The notes beneath the pieces are model-generated. The model did no database searches, was not told the DNA's origin, and saw only the letters and a program-made list of their open reading frames with translations. DNA of 64,000 nt from Nonomuraea typhae (lineage in GTDB: Bacteria; Actinomycetota; Actinomycetes; Streptosporangiales; Streptosporangiaceae). Location of the stretch: positions 595,180 to 659,179 of the forward strand of contig NZ_VRLV01000006.1 of NCBI RefSeq assembly GCF_009760925.1, written 5' to 3'. Shown here piece by piece: positions 8,164-14,805 of this stretch. A program made the translations under genes and the position numbers. How positions within the stretch are numbered: position 1 is the stretch's first letter; every line of letters begins with the position of its first letter.

Positions 8164-8922
8164 CTAGGTGCCCACCTCGAAGACGACGTCGTAGAAGTCG
8201 CCCCGGTATGTCGAGCGGCCCCACTCGACCACGCCGCCGGAACGGTCCCACGCCTGGCGATCCACCAGGAAGGACGGCAGGCCGGGCACCGCATCCAGCA
8301 GGGCGGCCTCGTCCTCGCCGAGGGCGATGGCGGAGACCCGGTGGACGGCGCGCTCGACGCGCACATTCCAGCGTTCCCTCAGCGTGGCGTACAGGGACAT
8401 GTCATCGCGGAGGACCCGGGCGAGGGAGGGGAAGCGGCGCGCGGACAGGTACGTGTGCTCGATCGCGATCGGGGTTCCGTCGGCGCAGCGGAGGCGGCGG
8501 AGTTCCAGGACGCGCTCGCCCGGCTGCAGGCCGAGGCGGTCGGCCAGGGCGGCACCGGCTTTGCGGGTGCGGGCGGAGAGGATGCGGGCCGACGGGGTCA
8601 GGCCCCGGGCCCGCATCTCCTCGCTGAAGGAGGCCATGGTGGTGCCCTGTTGCAGCTTCGGCTCGGCGACGTACGTGCCGGCGCCGCTCGAGCGGCGGAT
8701 CAGGCCGAGCATGACCAGCTCGTCGATCTTCTGCCGGGCCGTACCCCTGGCCACCCCGTAACGCTCGGCCAGCGAGCGCTCCGAGGGGAGCAGGGTGCCG
8801 GGCGGCAGGGCGCGCACCATGAGCTCCAGGATCTCCCTGATCTGCTCGCCCTTGTTGCGGTCCGGTTCGAGCGACGCGGGCAGCGCGAGATCGTGGAAGC
8901 TGTCGTGAGGGGTGCGCGCCAT
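8164..8922 (-). CDS. GntR/HutC-family regulator with UTRA domain
   Basis: This 252-residue protein has an N-terminal GntR helix-turn-helix (PSERSLAERYGVARGTARQK, then IDELVMLGLIRRSSGAGTYV) and a C-terminal UTRA ligand domain (RVLELRRLRCADGTPIAIEH and later FLVDRQAWDRSGGVVEWGRS). HutC-type members typically sense sugar phosphates or amino-acid derivatives. The next gene downstream encodes a secreted protein transcribed on the same strand but further from the promoter side, so no target is obvious. Confidence 0.92.
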   Translation of the reverse strand: MARTPHDSFHDLALPASLEPDRNKGEQIREILELMVRALPPGTLLPSERSLAERYGVARGTARQKIDELVMLGLIRRSSGAGTYVAEPKLQQGTTMASFSEEMRARGLTPSARILSARTRKAGAALADRLGLQPGERVLELRRLRCADGTPIAIEHTYLSARRFPSLARVLRDDMSLYATLRERWNVRVERAVHRVSAIALGEDEAALLDAVPGLPSFLVDRQAWDRSGGVVEWGRSTYRGDFYDVVFEVGT

Positions 8923-8937
8923 GGCCCCAATCTATGG

Positions 8938-9978
8938 TCAGCGGACGTCGCTGATGCGGAACACCGCGATCATGTCAGCGCCCCTGGCGCCGGTCGAGAA
9001 GGAGGCTTCCGCGCCGACCCAGCCGCGGAAGGCGCCGCTGTCATCGATGATCTGCATGAGCGGTTTGACGTGGGAGTTGCCGGTGTAGCAGAACTGCTTG
9101 CGCTCCATCGCCAGGCAGGTGCACCAGTGCCACAACGTGTCGCGGCGGTCGGAGCTGGAGATCTTGGTGAGGTAGTACTGGATGGAGCTGACGTTCGCCT
9201 TCGTGCCGCCGCCGTAGTTGGGGCAGCCGCCGGACTTCTGGCAGGCGCCCTTGGCCGACGGCTGCAGATAGGTCAGGCACCAGGTGGTCGTCGTGCAGGT
9301 GCGGAAGGCGGAGTGGCCGAACCGCTGGCCGGCGGAGTTGACGATCCTGCCGCCCGCCCAGCTCGTCAGGTCCTGCCGGAGCGTGCCGGGGAACGCCCGC
9401 ACCGAGCTCATCGCCCGGCGGGTGGCGAAGGAGGCGTTGCTGCCGTAGCCGTACCCGTGGGTGGCCAGCGTGCTCTGCTTGAAGTCCAGGCGGGCCAGCT
9501 TCCCGTCGGACGAGGGGCGGACGGACCACTGTTCGGTCCACGTCTGGGCGATCTTCCAGCGGATGCTCACGACATTTCCCGACACGGTGTAGGTGCCGGT
9601 GCGGTTCTCGTCGGGCGCCCCGGTGAAGCCGCCGGCGGTGAGGACCCGGCAGGTGCGCGCCCGGGACGCCGAGCCGCCCGCCTTGGTGGAGCAGCCCGCG
9701 TCGGGCGTGGTGCCGGTGGGCTGGCGGGCCTCGGGGTTGCGCTGCCACCACAGGTACATGGCCGAGGTCACCGTGCCGTCGGGGGAGAAGCGGTAGCTGC
9801 CGAGCCGTACCCAGTTCTCCCGGGACTCGGCCTTCAGGTGGCCTTGCGAGACGACGTAGGTGGCCTTGCCGCCCGGCAGGGCCGCGCTGGTGGCGGCGGC
9901 TGCCGGGCCGGATGGGGTGACGCCGCTGGTGAGGACGAAGGTCAGGACCGCCGCCACGAGGGAAGAAACCGTGCGCAT
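8938..9978 (-). CDS. Secreted protein of unknown function
   Basis: The 346-residue product opens with a signal peptide (MRTVSSLVAAVLTFVLTSG, cleavage near AAAA). The ATG at 9978 was preferred because it sits 4 bases from GGGAGG. The mature part contains WVRLGSYRFSPDGTV, YTVSGNVVSIRWK, and a Cys-rich C-terminal half with CTTTTWCLTYL, CQKSGGCPNY and WHWCTCLAMERKQFC, suggesting several disulfides. I do not recognise the family. It ends 15 bases upstream of the GntR start, so the two reverse-strand genes could share a transcript. Confidence 0.75.
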   Translation of the reverse strand: MRTVSSLVAAVLTFVLTSGVTPSGPAAAATSAALPGGKATYVVSQGHLKAESRENWVRLGSYRFSPDGTVTSAMYLWWQRNPEARQPTGTTPDAGCSTKAGGSASRARTCRVLTAGGFTGAPDENRTGTYTVSGNVVSIRWKIAQTWTEQWSVRPSSDGKLARLDFKQSTLATHGYGYGSNASFATRRAMSSVRAFPGTLRQDLTSWAGGRIVNSAGQRFGHSAFRTCTTTTWCLTYLQPSAKGACQKSGGCPNYGGGTKANVSSIQYYLTKISSSDRRDTLWHWCTCLAMERKQFCYTGNSHVKPLMQIIDDSGAFRGWVGAEASFSTGARGADMIAVFRISDVR

Positions 9979-10035
9979 CAAGCCTCCCGAGCATTTACGG
10001 ACCTCGCCGATTCTGCCGGAGGGAGGCTATCTGGT

Positions 10036-10641
10036 CTATACCGGAATCAGATCGCCCACACTCGGGACGACAGGGCCGAAGAGGTCGCCGATCGTGGTCA
10101 GCGCCGCCGTCTGCAGGACCGCAGAGGGTACGGCGGAGCCGTCCGGGGCGGCCAGAGACCGGGTGGCCGTGGCCTCGGCGACCACCGTGGGCCGGTAGCC
10201 GAGGTTGAAGGCCCCTTGCGCGGTGAAGGTGACGCACATGTGGGTCATGAACCCGGCCAGCACCAGCTCCCTGCCCGCGCCCAGGTCCCGCAGCGTCTTC
10301 TCCAGGCCGGTCTCGTGGAAGGCGTTCGGGAACCGCTTGACCACGACCGGCTCGCCGCCGGCTGGGGCGACCTCCGCGCTGATGGCCCCGATCTCGGCGC
10401 GGATGTCGTACGGGGTGCCCTCGCCGCCGTCGTTGACGACGTGCACGACCCGGCTGCCCGCGGCCCGGGCGGCGGCCAGCAGGCGAGCACCGGCCACCAG
10501 GGCCGGTTCTGCACCGTCCAGGGCCATGACGCCGCGCCGGTAGGTGTTCTGGAAGTCGATCATGATGAGCGTGGCATCGGCCAGCCGGGGCAGCTCGTTG
10601 CCGAGGCCGGACAGCTCACGCAGGCTCGTGGACACGGTCAT
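10036..10641 (-). CDS. Isochorismatase-family cysteine hydrolase
   Basis: ATG 10641 gives 201 residues. The longer in-frame ORF reads into a repeat array and is unlikely to be translated. The family triad is present: Asp29 in LIMIDFQN, Lys in VVVKRFPNAF, and Cys in GFMTHMCVTFTA. Such enzymes hydrolyse isochorismate, nicotinamide or other amides. A GlxA-type AraC regulator on the same strand lies upstream across the repeat array. That pairing is common and suggests the regulator controls this hydrolase. Confidence 0.9.
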   Translation of the reverse strand: MTVSTSLRELSGLGNELPRLADATLIMIDFQNTYRRGVMALDGAEPALVAGARLLAAARAAGSRVVHVVNDGGEGTPYDIRAEIGAISAEVAPAGGEPVVVKRFPNAFHETGLEKTLRDLGAGRELVLAGFMTHMCVTFTAQGAFNLGYRPTVVAEATATRSLAAPDGSAVPSAVLQTAALTTIGDLFGPVVPSVGDLIPV

Positions 10642-10660
10642 GGAAGGGCTCCAATCAGAA

Positions 10661-10840
10661 GGGCCTTTGAACGCTTCAAAGGCCGAGCGAAACGTTTTAA
10701 TAGCCGGGCGAACGCCTCGAAGGCCAACTGGACGCTGTTGGCCCGGGCGGCGCTGCAAGGCCACGCGGATGCCTTGAGGCCGGGTGAAGGTTTCACGTGG
10801 CAGTTGAAACGTTTTAACCACCGGGTGAAACGTTTTGGCA
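10661..10840. repeat. Degenerate ~20-bp repeat array with LacI-like palindromes
   Basis: About nine units of 18-22 bases follow one another. The best-kept cores are TTTGAACGCTTCAAA (10666-10680), GAAACGTTTTAA (10689-10700), TGAAGGTTTCA (10785-10795), TTGAAACGTTTTAA (10804-10817) and TGAAACGTTTTG (10826-10837), with weaker units between. Most units begin with GGCC or GCCG. Core spacing is about 20-21 bp, two helical turns. The array fills the gap before the isochorismatase gene. Central-CG palindromes resemble LacI-family operators, but no LacI gene is in the window. Confidence 0.75.
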
Positions 10841-10886
10841 GGTCAAACAGCGGGTGCGGCGGTGCCGTACCCCTCGGAATGGGTTG

Positions 10887-11867
10887 TCAGGTGGTGCGGA
10901 AGCGGCGGCGGTAGGCCGCGGGGGTGGTGCCGATCTGCTTGCGGAGCGCCCGGTGGAGGGTTTCCACCGAGCCGAGCCCGCAGGCGGCGGCGACCTGGTC
11001 AAGGGGCTGGTCGGTGCTCTCCAGCAGGCGGCGGGCCGTTTCGACGCGGGCGGCTTCGACGTAGGCGGCAGGCGTGGTGCCGGTCTCCTGGCGGAAGACC
11101 CGGGCGAAGTGGCGTTCGCTCAGGCACATGCGCGTCGCGAGCGCACGCGCGGACAGGTCGCCGTCCAGGTGGTCGGCGATGTACATGCGCAGGTCGTCGA
11201 TGTCCCGCCGGGCGGCGGGCGGCCGGCTGAGGGGGACGGAGAATTGGCTCTGCCCGCCCTGGCGCTTCAGGTACATCACCAACTGCCGGGCCACCGCCAG
11301 GGCGACCTCCTCTCCGAGGTCCTCGGCCACCAGCGCGAGCGCGAGATCCATGCAGGCGCTGATGCCCGCCCCTGTCCAGACGTTCCCGCACCGGACGAAG
11401 ATCGGGTCGGGATCGACGGTGACCGCCGGGTGCTCGGCCGCCAGTTGCGCGGCGGTGGACCAGTGGGTGGTGGCCGTCTTGCCGTCCAGCAGCCCGGCCG
11501 CGGCCAGCAGGTGCGCGCCCACGCACACCGACGCCACCCGCCGGGCGAGGGGCGCGGCGTCCTTCAGCCAGGTCACCACGTCCTGGTCGATCCGGGCGAG
11601 CGGCCCCGCCGGGCCCAGGTCCACGGCGCCGGGGATCAGCAGCGTGTCCAGCACGCCGCTGACCTCGGCGAAGGTGAGGTCCGCGACCAGCCGTACGCCC
11701 GCCGACGTGGTGACCGTCCCGGGCGTACGGCCGGCGAGCTGCACCTGGTAGCCCGCCTCACCGCCGGTCTCCCGGTTGGCCAGCGCGAAGACCTCGGCCG
11801 GGCCGGTGACGTCGAGGAGGTCGACATCGGGGAAGACCGCGATGACGATGCGGCGGTTTGTGGACAT
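10887..11867 (-). CDS. GlxA-type transcriptional regulator (DJ-1/PfpI + AraC HTH)
   Basis: The 326-residue protein has an N-terminal DJ-1/PfpI amidase-like domain (residues 6-190; IVIAVFPDVDLLDVTGPAEV and VASVCVGAHLLAAAGLLDGK with the elbow Cys). The C-terminal AraC/XylS double helix-turn-helix includes ALATRMCLSERHFARVFRQE and a second helix near DQVAAACGLGSVETLHRALR. Members act as transcription activators. The repeat array and an isochorismatase gene follow it on the same strand. Confidence 0.93.
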   Translation of the reverse strand: MSTNRRIVIAVFPDVDLLDVTGPAEVFALANRETGGEAGYQVQLAGRTPGTVTTSAGVRLVADLTFAEVSGVLDTLLIPGAVDLGPAGPLARIDQDVVTWLKDAAPLARRVASVCVGAHLLAAAGLLDGKTATTHWSTAAQLAAEHPAVTVDPDPIFVRCGNVWTGAGISACMDLALALVAEDLGEEVALAVARQLVMYLKRQGGQSQFSVPLSRPPAARRDIDDLRMYIADHLDGDLSARALATRMCLSERHFARVFRQETGTTPAAYVEAARVETARRLLESTDQPLDQVAAACGLGSVETLHRALRKQIGTTPAAYRRRFRTT

Positions 11868-12088
11868 GTGCCTATCGTGGCTGGTCAGGGGCTATGACGG
11901 CAATGACGGGGTTCTGTCATATCCGGACGCATGTAGAGTGTCCTGCGTGACTGCCGGGTCGGCCATGGGCCATGAGCGAGTGGGGTACCCGGCCAAGGCG
12001 TGAGCGGTCGGCGGGCGCGTGGCCCGCCGCGTTCCAGCTGTTTCAGCTCGCCTTTGCCGATGAAAGCTCATGAAATCCATGGAGAAGA

Positions 12089-12919
12089 ATGTCGTTCGAC
12101 TTCAACACGAAGATCATTGAAGAGTTCCGAGCCAACAGGGGACAGGTAGGCGCCCCCTTCGAAGGCGCCCGGCTGCTGCTTCTCACCACGACGGGGGCGC
12201 GGTCGGGAGACCGGCACACCGTCCCGCTCGGGTACCTGCCCGACGGGGGAGCGCAGGTGCTGGTGATCGCCTCGGCCAACGGGGCGCCCCGCCATCCGGC
12301 GTGGTACCACAACCTGCTGGCCAACCCCGTCGTCACAGTCGAGGACGGGATCTTCACCTACGAGGCGCAGGCCACCGCCCTGGAGGGCGAGGAACGCGCC
12401 GCGGCCTGGGCGCGGGCGGTCGAGGCCGACCCGGGCTGGGCTGACTACCAGGCCAGGACGTCACGGGTGATCCCTGTGATCTCGCTCAAGGGCATCGACG
12501 GCGGGCCGCCGCCGGGCAGGTCCTTCGGCGAGGCGCTCAGGATGATCCACGACGCCTTCCGCCGGGAGCTCACCCTGATCCGCAAGGAGGTCGCGGCCTC
12601 CGGGCCGGGGCTGGGGGCGCAGTTGCGGGTCAACTGCCTCACCCTGTGCCAGGGACTGCACGTGCATCACACGCACGAGGACGCGGGGCTGTTTCCCGCG
12701 GTCTCGGCGCAGCATCCCGAACTGGCCGAGGTGATGGACCGGCTGCGTGCCGAGCACGAGCGGGTGGCCGTGCTGCTGGAACGGCTGCAGGAGGTCGTCT
12801 CGGCCCCCTCCGCCGACCCGGCGGAGGCACTGGCCGAGGTGGAACGCCTGGCCGAGGAGGTGGAGCGGCACCTCGACTACGAGGAGGAGCAGCTCATCCC
12901 CCTCCTCGACCCTGCGTAG
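12089..12919 (+). CDS. Deazaflavin-type nitroreductase fused to hemerythrin domain
   Basis: This 276-residue protein joins two domains. Residues 1-135 are DDN-like (F420/flavin split-barrel family), with LLLTTTGARSGDRHTVPLGY, then GAPRHPAWYHNLLANPVVTV. Residues 145-275 are a hemerythrin HHE four-helix bundle: metal-ligand candidates lie in MIHDAF, HVHHTHEDAGLFP, AEHERV and HLDYEEEQLIPLL. The fusion suggests a redox or gas-sensing oxidoreductase with a di-iron centre. The stop codon lies within the first unit of the downstream minisatellite. Confidence 0.88.
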   Translation: MSFDFNTKIIEEFRANRGQVGAPFEGARLLLLTTTGARSGDRHTVPLGYLPDGGAQVLVIASANGAPRHPAWYHNLLANPVVTVEDGIFTYEAQATALEGEERAAAWARAVEADPGWADYQARTSRVIPVISLKGIDGGPPPGRSFGEALRMIHDAFRRELTLIRKEVAASGPGLGAQLRVNCLTLCQGLHVHHTHEDAGLFPAVSAQHPELAEVMDRLRAEHERVAVLLERLQEVVSAPSADPAEALAEVERLAEEVERHLDYEEEQLIPLLDPA

Positions 12920-13083
12920 CAAGGGGCCCGCCTAGCAAGGGACCGGTGTGGCGAAGGACCGGCGTAGCAAGGGGCCCGCGTGACAAGGGGCCGGTGTGGC
13001 GAAGGACCGGCGTAGCGAGGGGCCCGCGTAGCGAGGGACCCGCGTAGCAAGGGGCCGGCGTGACGAGGGACCGGTGTGGCGAA
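12916..13083. repeat. 16-bp minisatellite, about ten copies
   Basis: Ten full units of the form GTAGCAAGGGGCCCGC (variants GTGGCGAAGGACCGGC and GTGACAAGGGGCCGGT) run from 12916 to 13075, followed by a partial unit. The first unit contains the TAG stop of the hemerythrin fusion. Reading frames through it are open but only reflect the repeat. Variants alternate in blocks, suggesting duplication of multi-unit segments. Confidence 0.9.
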
Positions 13084-13086
13084 CGT

Positions 13087-13115
13087 GGGTCTCGGGAGTG
13101 TGGCTCCCGAGACCC
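13087..13115 (+). terminator. Strong hairpin after the minisatellite
   Basis: GGGTCTCGGGAG and its exact complement form a 12-bp stem with a TGTGG loop. It lies between the forward hemerythrin fusion gene and reverse-strand remnants, and could end transcription in either direction. No strong U tract is seen. Confidence 0.6.
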
Positions 13116-13117
13116 GG

Positions 13118-13305
13118 TTCACGCGGGTGATCCGGCCCAGAGCGGGCACCGGCAGCGGGGTGTTCGCCCGGATGTGGGATTCGAAGACCTCGATGTCGCG
13201 GCCCTTCTCCACCCGATCGGTGCCCGTTGAAACCCGTCACCACCGGTGGCGATGAAGGAGTCGGCCGTCACCCGGTACCTCCCGGCCGGGGGCGGATCCG
13301 GCGGC
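13118..13305 (-). pseudogene. 5'-nucleotidase (UshA-type) C-terminal remnant
   Basis: The reverse strand encodes two frames that together match the end of a 5'-nucleotidase C-terminal domain: YRVTADSFIATGGDGF, then after a frameshift and small deletion GTDRVEKGRDIEVFESHIRA followed by NTPLPVPALGRITRVN. The metallophosphatase N-terminal domain is absent, and the remnant is cut off next to the SDR stop at 13317. It is a dead fragment of a secreted nucleotidase. Confidence 0.7.
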
Positions 13306-13316
13306 GTACGCCGGGT

Positions 13317-14051
13317 TCACGCGGTGGTCCCGGCGTCCACGGTGAGGGCGGCGCCGGTGATGTTGCGTCCGCCCGGCCCGGCCAGGTGCAGGACGGTGGC
13401 GGCGATGTCGTCCGGGTGCGCGTAGCGGCCCAGCGCGGTGTAGGAGCGCTCGGAGTCGGCGTCGGGCCCGTCGGCGGGGTTCATCTCGGTGTCCGTGGAG
13501 CCGGGATGGACGAGGTTGGCGGTGATGTCCAGCGGCCCCAGGTCGCGGGCGAGCCCTTTGGTGAGCCCGATCAGCGCCGACTTGCTCATCGCGTACAACG
13601 TCCATCCCGCGTACGGGACCCGCTCGGCGAGGCTGCTGCCGATCGTGACGATCCGCCCGCCCTCCTTCATGTACGGCACCGCCGCCTGGGCCAGCAGGAA
13701 CGCGGCGCGGGCGTGCACCGCCAGCGTCCGGTCCACTTCCTCCAGCGTGATCTCCTCCAGTGGGCCGTAGGGGGCGATGCCGGCGTTGTTCACCAGGATG
13801 TCCAGGCGGCCCAGTGTCCGTACGGTGTGGTCCACGGCGGCGCGCAGCGCGTGCTCGTCGGCGGCCTCGGCCTGGATGGCGGTGCCGCGCGGGCCGGCGG
13901 TCTCGATCGCGGCCACCACCTCGCGGGCCCGGGTTTCGGCGCTGGCGTAGGTGATCGCCACGTCGGCGCCCGCTCCGGCCAGCGCGCGGGCGATGGCGGC
14001 GCCGATGCCCCTGCTGCCGCCGGTGACGAGGGCGGCCTTGCCGTACAGCAT
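13317..14051 (-). CDS. SDR-family oxidoreductase
   Basis: The ATG at 14051, preceded by GGGAGG, gives 244 residues. SDR marks are TGGSRGIG near residue 11, NNAGIAPYG, the Ser in IVTIGSSLAERV, and YAMSK. It resembles 3-ketoacyl reductase-like SDRs. It is divergently arranged with a TetR regulator, and two palindromes fill the gap, so it is very probably repressed by that TetR. Confidence 0.93.
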   Translation of the reverse strand: MLYGKAALVTGGSRGIGAAIARALAGAGADVAITYASAETRAREVVAAIETAGPRGTAIQAEAADEHALRAAVDHTVRTLGRLDILVNNAGIAPYGPLEEITLEEVDRTLAVHARAAFLLAQAAVPYMKEGGRIVTIGSSLAERVPYAGWTLYAMSKSALIGLTKGLARDLGPLDITANLVHPGSTDTEMNPADGPDADSERSYTALGRYAHPDDIAATVLHLAGPGGRNITGAALTVDAGTTA

Positions 14052-14065
14052 GATGATCCTCCCAT

Positions 14066-14111
14066 AAGCGGAATCAATTCCGTTTGAGAGTAAGCGGAAT
14101 TGGTTCCGGTT
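14066..14111. promoter_or_regulatory. Paired TetR operators in SDR/TetR intergenic region
   Basis: AAGCGGAATCAATTCCGTTT (14066-14085) and AAGCGGAATTGGTTCCGGTT (14092-14111) are two copies of one palindrome with core CGGAAT-NN-ATTCCG, centred 26 bp apart. They lie between divergent SDR and TetR starts, the expected place for TetR autoregulation. Confidence 0.8.
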
Positions 14112-14136
14112 AGCAAGGGGTCGATAGTGTTGGCCC

Positions 14137-14691
14137 GTGACGCGCGAACGGGCCGACGCCGCCAGGAACCGGGCGAAGATCCTCGCCGTGGCGGCCGGCA
14201 TCGTCGCCACCCGGGGCATCGACGGCCTGGCCATGGCCGACGTCGCGGCCGCCTCCGGGGTCGGGGTCGGCACGCTGTACCGGCGCTTCGGCGACCGGTC
14301 CGGGCTGGCCTACGCGCTCATCGACGCCAAGGAACGCGAGTTCCAGGAGGCATTTCTGGCCGGGCCGCCGCCGCTCGGGCCCGGCGCGCCGCCCGGCGAG
14401 CGGGTGCGCGCCTTTCTGCACGCGCTGACCGACCGCACGTTCGCCCAGCTCGACCTGCTGCTCATGGCCGAGACCGCCGGGCCGTACGCGCGCTTCGGCG
14501 GCGCCTATGAGGCATACCACCGGCACCTGGCCCTGCTGATCGGCCAGGCGCGCCCCGAGGCCGACGCCGCCTTCACCGCCGACGCCCTGCTCGCTCCGCT
14601 GACCGCGAACCTGGTCAGCCACCGCGGGCGCACTCCCGCCGAGCTCAAGGCCGGTTTCGACGGGCTGCTCACGGGGTTGTTCCCCGGTTAG
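14137..14691 (+). CDS. TetR-family transcriptional regulator
   Basis: The 184-residue protein starts with GTG. Its helix-turn-helix covers about residues 10-55: ILAVAAGIVATRGIDGLAMA, then DVAAASGVGVGTLYRRFGDR. A helical ligand domain follows (FLHALTDRTFAQLDLLLMAE). It is divergent from the SDR and separated from it by two matching palindromes. The likely role is repression of the SDR and of itself in response to an unknown ligand. Confidence 0.95.
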   Translation: MTRERADAARNRAKILAVAAGIVATRGIDGLAMADVAAASGVGVGTLYRRFGDRSGLAYALIDAKEREFQEAFLAGPPPLGPGAPPGERVRAFLHALTDRTFAQLDLLLMAETAGPYARFGGAYEAYHRHLALLIGQARPEADAAFTADALLAPLTANLVSHRGRTPAELKAGFDGLLTGLFPG

Positions 14692-14805
14692 CGGCGCGTT
14701 GGCGGGATATTCGCGACATGCACCGGTAGCGTGGCCTGACTCCGCCGGACGGGCCGGGAGAGCGGGGAGAACGGTCAAGGCGGCACGATCTACCCCTGTG
14801 GTCTG

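Noticed and set aside
10642..10821. Longer N-terminus for the isochorismatase (261 residues)
   Set aside because: The extra 60 residues are translated from the repeat array and lack family similarity. ATG 10641 starts just before the conserved core.
12916..13083. Possible CRISPR or replication iterons
   Set aside because: No unique spacers, no dnaA/rep gene or DnaA-box pattern; it is a simple minisatellite.
12877..13243. Reverse ORFs of about 105 residues rich in Ala, Pro and Arg
   Set aside because: Their N-terminal piece is the nucleotidase relic and the rest is translated minisatellite.
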